NCBI RefSeq assembly: GCF_014650035.1
Contig: NZ_BMUE01000015.1
Coordinates: forward strand, 1 to 64,000
Source of the DNA: Streptomyces lucensis JCM 4490
Lineage (GTDB): Bacteria; Actinomycetota; Actinomycetes; Streptomycetales; Streptomycetaceae
DNA length: 64,000 nt
Direction: 5' to 3'
Below, piece after piece: positions 15,807 through 22,808 of the stretch. A program made the position numbers and the translations under genes. Below the pieces are notes generated by a model. It saw only the letters and a list, made by a program, of their open reading frames with translations, had not been told where the DNA came from and made no database searches. How positions within the stretch are numbered: the stretch's first letter is position 1; each line of letters opens with the position of its first letter.

Positions 15807-16616
15807 GTGGCCCTGAACAACACGTTTGACGCGAGACTCCAGCAGGAGACCGCCGTGGGAGCGGGCGTCCAGGTCCTGCTGCTCGCCCTGCTCGGCTCGG
15901 TGGTCGGCATGGGGCCGGCCGGCTGGCTGACGGGACTGGCCTTCGCGTTGGCCACCTGGGCGGTCCTCTCCCGGGCCCTGAGCCGCTCCCGGCTCAGCTC
16001 CTTCGGCCCCGCCAACCGGGTCACCCTCGGCCGCTCCGTCCTGGTCGGCGCCGTGACCGCGCTGGTCGCGGACTCGTTCACGAGCGCGCCGCCGGTGGCG
16101 CTCCTGGTCGGCCTGACCGCGGTGGCCCTCCTCCTGGACGGTGTGGACGGCAAGGTGGCGCGGCGTACGGGGACCTCGACGGCGCTGGGCGCGCGCTTCG
16201 ACATGGAGGTGGACGCGTTCCTCATCCTGGTGCTGAGCGTGTACGTGTCCACGCAACTCGGCCCGTGGGTGCTGCTGATCGGCGGCATGCGGTACGCCTT
16301 CGTGGCCGCGGCCCGTGTCGCCCCGTGGCTGAACGCCCCGCTGCCCCCGTCCTTCGCCCGCAAGACGGTCGCCGCGTTCCAGGGCGTACTCCTGCTGCTG
16401 GCGGGCTCCGGGCTGCTGCCGTACCCGGCGAACCTCATGGTCGTGCTGTCCGCGCTGGGGTCGCTGGTGTGGTCCTTCGGCCGTGACGTGCTGTGGCTGC
16501 GGCGGAACTCCCGTACGGCCGCCGGGGAGCCGGTGGCCGGGCAGGCGCCGACGGAGCGGGCGGTGGCCGAGCAGACGGCGGCCGAGCCGATGGTGCTGGA
16601 GCTGGCCACGCGCTGA
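15807..16616 (+). CDS. CDP-alcohol phosphatidyltransferase family membrane enzyme
   Basis: 269 residues from GTG at 15807, with GGAGG 8-12 bases upstream. It carries the full family signature: LDGVDGKVARRTGTSTALG followed by ARFDMEVDAF, that is D-x2-D-G-x2-A-R-x8-G-x3-D-x3-D. It has about six membrane helices and a soluble C-terminal tail. Members swap CMP from a CDP-alcohol for another alcohol such as inositol, glycerol phosphate or diphosphate sugar lipids. It is divergent from the MDR gene with a 107-base gap. With the nearby flippase-like protein and glycosyltransferase it suggests that the pathway product is attached to a lipid or a phosphodiester. Confidence 0.88.
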   Translation: MALNNTFDARLQQETAVGAGVQVLLLALLGSVVGMGPAGWLTGLAFALATWAVLSRALSRSRLSSFGPANRVTLGRSVLVGAVTALVADSFTSAPPVALLVGLTAVALLLDGVDGKVARRTGTSTALGARFDMEVDAFLILVLSVYVSTQLGPWVLLIGGMRYAFVAAARVAPWLNAPLPPSFARKTVAAFQGVLLLLAGSGLLPYPANLMVVLSALGSLVWSFGRDVLWLRRNSRTAAGEPVAGQAPTERAVAEQTAAEPMVLELATR

Positions 16617-16656
16617 GTGCCCGCTGTCCGGCCCGTGCGGCGTCGCCGGACGCGGC

Positions 16657-16875
16657 CTAGTCCAGCGTCACGTCGATCACGTCGACCATCCTGCGCAGCT
16701 TGTGCTGTGCGCGTACGGCGTCGGGCAGCGGCACGTGGACGACGGCCCTGGCGGTGTCCGCCGGTGCGCTGGTGTACGCCAGGTCCCGCACGTGGTGGTT
16801 GTTGAGCGTCGTGGCGAGCCGCGCGAGCGTTCCGTGGCCTGGCCGCAGGGTGACGGTGAGCCGGATGTGTTCCAT
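16657..16875 (-). CDS. Small ACT-domain protein (acetolactate synthase small-subunit-like)
   Basis: 72 residues from ATG at 16875. The single domain begins HIRLTVTLRPGHGTLARLAT, the ACT strand-helix pattern, and ends KLRRMVDVIDVTLD, which matches the end of the first ACT domain in IlvN/IlvH/IlvM (KLIDVIKV). ACT domains bind amino acids and regulate partner enzymes; no acetolactate synthase large subunit is nearby. The gene lies behind a 19-residue leader peptide and an attenuator-like hairpin, as expected for amino-acid-controlled expression. It may regulate a distant acetolactate synthase; equally it may serve a different enzyme. Confidence 0.78.
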   Translation of the reverse strand: MEHIRLTVTLRPGHGTLARLATTLNNHHVRDLAYTSAPADTARAVVHVPLPDAVRAQHKLRRMVDVIDVTLD

Positions 16876-16913
16876 GGGTGGTGGTCCTGTCCGTGGGTCG
16901 GGCGTCGTGGGCC

Positions 16914-16950
16914 GGAAAACAGAAAGACCCCTCGCGAAGCGCGAGAGGTC
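16914..16950 (-). terminator. Attenuator-like terminator between leader peptide and ACT gene
   Basis: On the minus strand, GACCTCTCGCG pairs with CGCGAGGGGTC around a three-base loop (16926-16950), an 11-pair stem with one T-G wobble. It is followed directly by TTTCTGTTTTCC (16914-16925), an unusually clear T-rich tail for Streptomyces. It lies 28 bases after the leader-peptide stop and 38 bases before the ACT-gene start, the classic layout of transcription attenuation. Confidence 0.75.
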
Positions 16951-16978
16951 TGCGTGCGGGCGGTGAGGCGCGGAAGGG

Positions 16979-17038
16979 TCACTCCCGATGGCTCGGTGCC
17001 GGCACGCTGCCGCCGATAATCAGCTGCTGCTGCTGCAT
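16979..17038 (-). CDS. 19-residue leader peptide MQQQQLIIGGSVPAPSHRE
   Basis: A short open frame, ATG at 17038 to TGA at 16979, encodes MQQQQLIIGGSVPAPSHRE. Four glutamine codons in a row are followed by Leu-Ile-Ile, all within the first eight codons. A strong hairpin with a T-run follows. Known Streptomyces and Corynebacterium attenuators for branched-chain amino acids carry Ile/Leu/Val codons in this place; the run of glutamine is unusual and could add a glutamine signal. No clear Shine-Dalgarno is seen, so the mRNA may be leaderless. Confidence 0.6.
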   Translation of the reverse strand: MQQQQLIIGGSVPAPSHRE

Positions 17039-17135
17039 GCCACGGATGGTCGCAGATCCGCCCGCCATCCGGAAAGCCGTCTCGCATGACGGACGACGGG
17101 ACCGGCGCGGCCGTACGGGCGAGGCCGGGACGGGC

Positions 17136-17834
17136 TCATCCGGTCGGTGCCGTACGGATCGGTGCCGTACGGCGCAGGCGTCCGTCGCGGACCTCGACGG
17201 TCCGGTCGGCGGCCGTCAGGTGGGTGCGGTCGTGGGTGACCATGACGGTGGCGGTGGCCCGCTGGCGGGTGAGCCGGGTGATCAGCTCGACGACGGCGGC
17301 GCCGCGTTCGTGGTCGAGGGCGCTGGTGGGTTCGTCGACCAGCAGGACCGTGGGGTCGTTCATCAGGGCGCGGGCGATGTTGACGCGCTGGCGCTGACCG
17401 CCGGAGAGCTGGTGCGGCCGGCGGCGTGCCCGGTGCGCCAGACCGACGGCGTCGAGGAGTTCCAGGGCGCGGGTACGGGCCCTGGCCGGACTGCGGCCGT
17501 CGATCCGGGCCATGACCTGGAGCTGCTCGGCGGCGGTCAGGGAGGGCAGCAGGTTGGGCTGCTGGAAGACGATCCCGATCCGGTGCCGGCGCAGGTCGGT
17601 GAGTTCACCCCGGCTCAGGCCGCTGGTGGGGGTGCCGTCGATGGTGACGGTGCCGGAGTCGGGGGTGATCAGGGTGGCGGCCACGGCCAGCAGACTGGAC
17701 TTGCCGGAGCCGGAGGGGCCGACGACGGCGGTGAGGCTGCCCTTGGGCACGTCGAGCGTGACCCGGTCGAGGGCGGTCAGACGGGTCTCGCCGTCGGGGT
17801 ACGTGAGGGTGACGTCGGTCAGGCCGAGGCTCAT
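17136..17834 (-). CDS. ABC transporter ATP-binding subunit (LolD/MacB-type)
   Basis: 232 residues from ATG at 17834. Walker A is GPSGSGKSSLL (about residues 39-49), the ABC signature is LSGGQRQRV, and Walker B is VLLVDEPTSALD, followed by the switch His in MVTHDRTH. The loop FQQPNLLPSLTAAEQL is the Q-loop of the MacB/LolD/FtsE group that works with FtsX-like permeases. The start overlaps the permease stop by four bases, so the two subunits are made together. Such pairs act as mechanotransmission pumps for peptides, lipoproteins or antibiotics. Confidence 0.92.
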   Translation of the reverse strand: MSLGLTDVTLTYPDGETRLTALDRVTLDVPKGSLTAVVGPSGSGKSSLLAVAATLITPDSGTVTIDGTPTSGLSRGELTDLRRHRIGIVFQQPNLLPSLTAAEQLQVMARIDGRSPARARTRALELLDAVGLAHRARRRPHQLSGGQRQRVNIARALMNDPTVLLVDEPTSALDHERGAAVVELITRLTRQRATATVMVTHDRTHLTAADRTVEVRDGRLRRTAPIRTAPTG

Positions 17835-18919
17835 CGGGCGCTCCCCAGGGCGGTCAGCGGGTCGACGGAGGTGATGCGGCGGATGGAGAGGCCCGCGCCG
17901 GCGCTGCCGAGGAGGACCATCACGGCGGCGGGGAGGAGGATCGTGCCGGGGCTGAGCAGGAACGGTACGTCCGAGCCGGTCACGAGGGCGCCGAGGGCCG
18001 CGGCGATGCCGGTCCCGGCGAGGGTGCCGCCGACGAGCAGGACGAGGGCCTGGCCGAGGGCGTCCTTGAGGAGGCTCGTGGTGGAGGCGCCGAGCGCCTT
18101 CAGGACGGCGACGTCGCCGCTGCGCTGGATGGTCCACACGGTGAAGAAGGCGCCGACGACCAGGGCGGAGATGGCGAACAGGAACCCGCGCATCAGCTGC
18201 AGGGAGCCGCTCTCGGAGGTGTAGGAGCCGATCGCGGACAGCGAGCGGGCCAGGGAGACCGTCCTGGTGCCGGCCTTCCTGTCGGTGGCCGGTACGTCGG
18301 CCCCGGACGTGGTGCGCAGCGCGATGACGGTGGCGGTGGGCCCGTCGTCCGCACCGGCGGGGGGCGCGGCCGCGCGCCAGGTGTTCAGGCTGGTCCAGAT
18401 CACGGGGGTGTGGCTGAAGGAGGCGTCACCGCGGACGGCGGCGACGGTCAGCCGGCGCCCGGACAGGGTGAGGGAGCCGCCGGGGGCGAGGCCGAGGTCG
18501 TCGGCGGCCGTGGTGGACAGCACCACGCTGCGGTCGTCGATGCGTCCGCCGTCCGGGGCGAGCGGGGAACCTGGTTCGACGCCGAAGGCGGACACGGCGG
18601 TGCTCCGCTGTCCGGCGGCGGCCCTGGCCGTGGTGATGCCCAGCGGTTCGGCGCGCTCGACGCCGGGTGCCTCGGACCACTGCCGCCACTGCCGGCGGGT
18701 GACGGTGGAGTCGGAGTACGACAGGTCCTGTCCGGCGCTCGGGGCCTGGAAGGCGATCCTGTCCGCGGGCAGGCCGGTGATCGCGGAGATGTTCTGCCGG
18801 CCGAGTCCGGCCGTCAGCCCGGACAGCAGCCCGACCAGCAGGGTGATCAGCACGATGACGGTTCCCATCAGGGCGAAACGCCCCTTGGCGAACCTCAGGT
18901 CTCTCCAGGCGACGAACAC
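17831..18919 (-). CDS. FtsX/MacB-type ABC permease
   Basis: 362 residues from GTG at 18919 (AGAGGA upstream). The first helix is FALMGTVIVLITLLVGLLSG (about 14-33), followed by a large extracytoplasmic region of about 200 residues. Three C-terminal helices follow, including FLFAISALVVGAFFTVWTI, and the typical ending RRITSVDPLTALG. This is the MacB periplasmic-core plus FtsX arrangement, here with one N-terminal and three C-terminal helices. The gene is divergent from the sensor kinase at 19161, 241 bases away, and is probably its regulatory target: kinase/regulator pairs next to such transporters usually sense envelope stress or a peptide. Confidence 0.88.
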   Translation of the reverse strand: MFVAWRDLRFAKGRFALMGTVIVLITLLVGLLSGLTAGLGRQNISAITGLPADRIAFQAPSAGQDLSYSDSTVTRRQWRQWSEAPGVERAEPLGITTARAAAGQRSTAVSAFGVEPGSPLAPDGGRIDDRSVVLSTTAADDLGLAPGGSLTLSGRRLTVAAVRGDASFSHTPVIWTSLNTWRAAAPPAGADDGPTATVIALRTTSGADVPATDRKAGTRTVSLARSLSAIGSYTSESGSLQLMRGFLFAISALVVGAFFTVWTIQRSGDVAVLKALGASTTSLLKDALGQALVLLVGGTLAGTGIAAALGALVTGSDVPFLLSPGTILLPAAVMVLLGSAGAGLSIRRITSVDPLTALGSAR

Positions 18920-19160
18920 GGCTCGGCCTGTCCTCTCGAGGTCGGGATCGATGGTCGACGGTCGGCCGACGGGTGGGCCGGCGGGTGGGGCCGACGGGTG
19001 TCGACGGGCGGTCGAAGCGGTACGTCCCCACCGTCGCCGACGGCGCCCGGTGCGGGCATCTGGCGAGGGACCGCACTTCACCGGCCGAAAAGACGGCACG
19101 CGGTTTGTAACTTTCGGCGGAGGCCCCTGCCGGGTCCGTCTCCGTAGCCTGGACAGCACT

Positions 19161-20393
19161 GTGAACTCCTCCGCCCCCGCTCCGACCCCGACCAGCCGGG
19201 TCCTGGTCTGGTGTCTGCACCTGCTGATCGCCGGGCTGCTCGCGCTGGCCGCCGGCCGCGCCCTCACCGACGGCGAGCCGCACGCCGGAGCGGCCGTCGC
19301 CGCGGCCGTGGCCTGCGGCCTGGTGTACACGGCCGGGCCGCTGATGCCCGCCGTCCGCGGGTCACGCCGTGCCGCGACGGTGTGGCTGGCCTGCCTCGGC
19401 GCCGCCTGGCTGGTGCTGCTGGCCCTGTCCGCCGACGGCGTGTGGCTGGCCTTCCCCCTGTACTTCCTCCAGCTGCATCTGCTGCCGCGCCGGGCCGCCC
19501 TGGGCACGGTCGCGGCGACCGCCCTCGCGGCGATCACCGCCTTCGCCGCCCACCAGCACTCCTTCAGCGCCGCCATGGCGATCGGCCCGGCACTCGGCGC
19601 CGCCGTGGCCGTGGCGGTGGTGTGGGGGTACCAGGCCCTCTACCGGGAGAGCGAGCGGCGCCGTCGCCTGATCGAGGAACTCACCGCCACCCGAGCCGAC
19701 CTGGCCCGCGCCCAGCACACCGCGGGCGTGCTCGCCGAACGCGAACGCCTGGCCCGCGAGATCCACGACACCCTGGCGCAGGGGTTCTCCAGCATCCAGC
19801 TGCTGCTGCGCGCCGCCGAACGCGCCCTGCCCGAACGGCCGGAGGCCGCCTCCCGCCATGTCGGCCAGGCGCGTCAGGCCGCCGTGGACAACCTCGCCGA
19901 GGCCCGCCGCTTCGTCGCCGCCCTCACCCCGCCGGCCCTGGAGGGCACCACCCTGGCCGACGCGCTGGAGCGCCTGTGCGCGACCACCTCCGCCCGCCAC
20001 CGCGTCACCGTGCGCTTCCACCTGGCCGGCCCGCCCGTCCCCCTGCCCGTCGCGCACGAGGTGGCCCTGCTGCGGATCACCCAGTCCGCCCTGGCCAACA
20101 CCGTCCGCCACGCGGACGCCGGCACGGCCGTCGTCACCCTCAGCCACGACGGCGGCCACGTCGCCGTGGACATCGCCGACGACGGCACCGGATTCGACCC
20201 CTGCCTGCCGCCGCCCCCCGGCCCGGACGGCGGCGGCTTCGGGCTCGCCGCGATGCGCGCCCGCCTGACCGAGCTGGGCGGCACCCTCACCGTCGACTCC
20301 GCCCCCGGCCGGGGCACGGCCCTGTCCGCCCGGCTGCCCCTGACCCCGCCCGCGGACGGCGGACCCGAATCCGGATCCGAGGCCCACCCGTGA
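19161..20393 (+). CDS. NarL-type sensor histidine kinase
   Basis: 410 residues from GTG at 19161. About five hydrophobic helices occupy residues 13-158, then a short coiled linker. The HisKA_3 dimerisation helix has the phospho-acceptor His202 in REIHDTLAQGFSSIQLLLRA. The ATPase domain has N in SALANTVRHADAG and the glycine boxes DDGTGFDP and GFGLAAMRARL. There is no long external sensor, so it probably senses in the membrane (intramembrane-sensing type), which fits a partner ABC exporter. A TAGCCT at 19145-19150 is placed as a possible -10 of a leaderless mRNA. The stop overlaps the regulator GTG. Confidence 0.92.
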   Translation: MNSSAPAPTPTSRVLVWCLHLLIAGLLALAAGRALTDGEPHAGAAVAAAVACGLVYTAGPLMPAVRGSRRAATVWLACLGAAWLVLLALSADGVWLAFPLYFLQLHLLPRRAALGTVAATALAAITAFAAHQHSFSAAMAIGPALGAAVAVAVVWGYQALYRESERRRRLIEELTATRADLARAQHTAGVLAERERLAREIHDTLAQGFSSIQLLLRAAERALPERPEAASRHVGQARQAAVDNLAEARRFVAALTPPALEGTTLADALERLCATTSARHRVTVRFHLAGPPVPLPVAHEVALLRITQSALANTVRHADAGTAVVTLSHDGGHVAVDIADDGTGFDPCLPPPPGPDGGGFGLAAMRARLTELGGTLTVDSAPGRGTALSARLPLTPPADGGPESGSEAHP

Positions 20394-21025
20394 CCGGCAG
20401 CCCCATCCGACTGCTCCTGGCCGACGACCACCCGGTGGTGCGGGCCGGGCTGCGCGCCGTGCTGGAGACGGAGCCCGGCATCGTCGTGGTGGCCGAGGCC
20501 GCCACCGCCGAGGAAGCGGTCGAGCGTGCCGGCGAGGGCGACGTCGACGTCGTCCTGATGGACCTGCAGTTCGGCGGGGGCATGGGCGGTGCCGAGGCCA
20601 CGGCCCGGATCACCGCCCGCCCCGGCGCCCCCCGCGTGCTGATCGTCACGACCTACGACTCCGACGCGGACACGCTGCCCGCCATCGAGGCCGGCGCCAC
20701 CGGCTACCTCCTCAAGGACGCCGATCCGGAGGAACTGGCGGCGGCGGTGCGCACGGCCGCCGCCGGACGCACCACGCTGGCCCCCACCGTCGCGGACCGT
20801 CTGATGAACCGGCTCCGCACCCCGGCCGTGGCCCTGACCCGCCGGGAGACGGAGGTGCTGACGCTGGTCGCGCAAGGCCTCTCCAACCAGGCGATCGGCC
20901 GGCACCTCCACCTCACCGAGGGAACCGTCAAGTCCCACCTGGCCCGCACGTACGCCAAGCTGGGCGTCGACTCCCGCACGGCCGCCGTGGCGACGGCGAC
21001 GGACCTGGGCCTGATCCGCCGCTGA
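20390..21025 (+). CDS. NarL/LuxR-family response regulator
   Basis: 211 residues from GTG at 20390, overlapping the kinase stop by four bases. The receiver has the acidic pair ADDHPVV (11-12), the phospho-acceptor Asp58 in VVLMDLQFGG, and Lys near 107 in GYLLKDADPEEL. The C-terminal LuxR helix-turn-helix is LTRRETEVLTLVAQGLSNQ followed by LTEGTVKSHLARTYAKLGV. It should control the divergent ABC transporter operon at 17136-18919. Confidence 0.93.
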   Translation: MTGSPIRLLLADDHPVVRAGLRAVLETEPGIVVVAEAATAEEAVERAGEGDVDVVLMDLQFGGGMGGAEATARITARPGAPRVLIVTTYDSDADTLPAIEAGATGYLLKDADPEELAAAVRTAAAGRTTLAPTVADRLMNRLRTPAVALTRRETEVLTLVAQGLSNQAIGRHLHLTEGTVKSHLARTYAKLGVDSRTAAVATATDLGLIRR

Positions 21026-21070
21026 CCGGACGCCCGCGCCGCCTCGCGGCTACGACGCGTTCACGTCCAT

Positions 21071-21185
21071 CACGCTTCCGGGAACGCGGCGCCGTCACGC
21101 TGCCGGGACCGCGCCATTGCGCTCCCGGGAACGCGGCGCCGTCACGGCTTCGGGAACGCGGCGCCGTCACGGCTTCGGGGACCGG
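21071..21185. repeat. Tandem repeats of a 23-25-base unit derived from the end of the ycnI-like gene
   Basis: Five consecutive copies: 21071-21095, 21096-21118, 21119-21142, 21143-21167 and a partial copy 21168-21185. The core CGGGAACGCGGCGCCGT is identical in three of them. The last copy is the coding end of the minus-strand ycnI-like gene (stop at 21167-21169), so the repeats look like serial duplications of that 3' end into the intergenic space. No coding role is apparent. Confidence 0.75.
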
Positions 21186-21922
21186 CTGCGCGCGATGGCG
21201 AAACCGGCCGCCGCCAGCCCCAGCACACCGGCCAGGAGCCCGGCGACGCCCAGCCCCCGGGCGGTGGAGTCGTCGGCGTCCGCGGCCTTCGCCTCGGTCT
21301 TCTTCGCGGCCGGGGCGGCGGCCTCCCCGTCGGGGGCCGTGAGCCTGAGGGTGGGCGCCGGGTTCTCCGCCTCCTCCTCCCCGCCGCCCGGCGCCTCGAT
21401 CCACCGGGCGACCTTGCCGTCGGAGTAGGTCTGCAGCGTCTTGAACGTCAACTGTCCGGTGTCGTCCGGCAGCTGTCCGAAGGCGACGTCGAAGTCCTCG
21501 TACTGCCCGCCGCGGATCCTGCCGCCGGTCCAGGTGATCGCGGAGACGGCCTCGGTGATGGTGCCGTCGTCGGTCTTCACCGGCGTCTTGAGCCTGGTGG
21601 TGGTCACCTTGGCGGTCCAGCCGTCCTGCGGGTGGACGAGGACCCCGAGGACGGGATGGCCGGTGGGCAGGAAGACCTGCACCTTGGTGGTGGAGGCGCC
21701 GTCCTCCTCGTTGGGCACCCGGAAGGTCAGCACACCGTCGGTGGCCCCCTTGGCGTAGCTCTCCGGGTGGACGGTGACGTGGGCCGAGGCGACCCCGGCC
21801 GCGGCGAGGACCCCGGCCGCGGCGAGGGCGGTGAGGGTGGCGACGCGGCGCGCGCCGATGCGGTTCGTGGGCGTGTTCGTGGGCTCGGACGTGTCCGTGG
21901 ACATGGACGTGTTCGTGGACAT
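21167..21922 (-). CDS. YcnI-like secreted copper-binding membrane-anchored protein
   Basis: 251 residues from ATG at 21922 (GGAGAT upstream). A signal peptide with basic n-region and the core ATLTALAAAGVLAAAGVASA leads to mature HVTVHPESY. The mature N-terminal His is the copper ligand known in the YcnI/DUF1775 fold. The fold continues to about residue 185 (TITWTGGRIRGGQYEDFDVAFG is diagnostic). A linker rich in Ala/Glu follows, then a C-terminal helix GLGVAGLLAGVLGLAAAGFAI with a basic tail that anchors it to the membrane. Known role: delivery of copper in the envelope. Confidence 0.9.
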   Translation of the reverse strand: MSTNTSMSTDTSEPTNTPTNRIGARRVATLTALAAAGVLAAAGVASAHVTVHPESYAKGATDGVLTFRVPNEEDGASTTKVQVFLPTGHPVLGVLVHPQDGWTAKVTTTRLKTPVKTDDGTITEAVSAITWTGGRIRGGQYEDFDVAFGQLPDDTGQLTFKTLQTYSDGKVARWIEAPGGGEEEAENPAPTLRLTAPDGEAAAPAAKKTEAKAADADDSTARGLGVAGLLAGVLGLAAAGFAIARSRSPKP

Positions 21923-21962
21923 GGGTGAGTGGATCTCCGTACGGGTGACGTGTGTGGGTGGG

Positions 21963-22595
21963 TCAGTTCGAGTACGGAATCGCGACGGGGGGCCCGCGCC
22001 GGCTGACGGCGTACCGCAGTGGGGCCCGGCGGGGCGGCTCGGGGCAACCCGGGACAGGCGCGGCGAGTCCGGCCGGGCCGGGCACCGGGGCGCCCCGCCA
22101 CCAGGCGAGAAGGCCCGGCACGAGCGCGCCCGTCCGGCGCAGCAGGGACCACAGCGCGGCCTCGCCCCGCCGCAGGCACCAGGAGGCGACGAGCGCGGCG
22201 AGGAGATGAGCGGCCGTGGCGTGAGCGGCTCCGGCATGCGGCGCCGAGTGGACGTGGGGGTGCGCGTGCACGGCCGTCATGACGTGGCCGTGCCCCGGCA
22301 TGGCCGCCACGGCCGTGGACGGCCACCGCCCCGGCCCGCCGGCCCGGTGAGCCGCGTCGAAGACGAGATGCAGCCCCACCTGAGTCGTGAGCATGACCGT
22401 GCCGATCCCGGCCAGGGACCGCTCACGCCCGCCCAACGGCCACACCACCGCGCACACGCCGAGGAACCCGGCCGTATCCGCCCACAACGGCGGCAGGTCC
22501 CCCATGGCCAGCCCGTGCCCGGCGGCAGCCAACAACACACACATCGCGGCGAACACCGCGACGCGCGCGCTCCGCACCGCCGCTGACGCGCTCAC
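21963..22595 (-). CDS. His-rich membrane protein next to the YcnI-like gene
   Basis: 210 residues from GTG at 22595, which has GGGAGGAT nine bases upstream. Four hydrophobic segments are visible in the first 145 residues (AVFAAMCVLLAAAGHGLAM, FLGVCAVVWPLGG, SLAGIGTVMLTTQVGLHLVF, AHLLAALVASWCL). Between the third and the fourth there is a loop with many His: MPGHGHVMTAVHAHPHVH then SAPHAGAAHATAAH. Such loops bind Cu or Zn. It lies 40 bases upstream of the YcnI-like gene on the same strand, so the pair probably handles copper together. Similar genes are found beside ycnI in other Streptomyces but are uncharacterised. Confidence 0.75.
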   Translation of the reverse strand: MSASAAVRSARVAVFAAMCVLLAAAGHGLAMGDLPPLWADTAGFLGVCAVVWPLGGRERSLAGIGTVMLTTQVGLHLVFDAAHRAGGPGRWPSTAVAAMPGHGHVMTAVHAHPHVHSAPHAGAAHATAAHLLAALVASWCLRRGEAALWSLLRRTGALVPGLLAWWRGAPVPGPAGLAAPVPGCPEPPRRAPLRYAVSRRGPPVAIPYSN

Positions 22596-22808
22596 GGTGA
22601 GCGATCCTCCCACGCCGGGGAGATACGGAGGGCGCCGGTACACCGTTCAGGGGGCACATGCCCTTCACGCCTCCGTGCAACCTTTCACACATGCGGAATG
22701 TCGATGTGTGCATGCACCACACTCTTCTGGAGGGGCCCACCCCGCCCGTCCGGCTCACCGCGCCGGCGTCCGTCGGCCCTCGACACCTCGCCCGCTGAGA
22801 GAACTCCG

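Noticed and set aside
22698..22808. An ATG at 22698 as start of the helix-hairpin-helix gene
   Set aside because: It would add 37 residues of Cys/Pro/Arg-rich sequence unlike the rest, and lies in the probable promoter.
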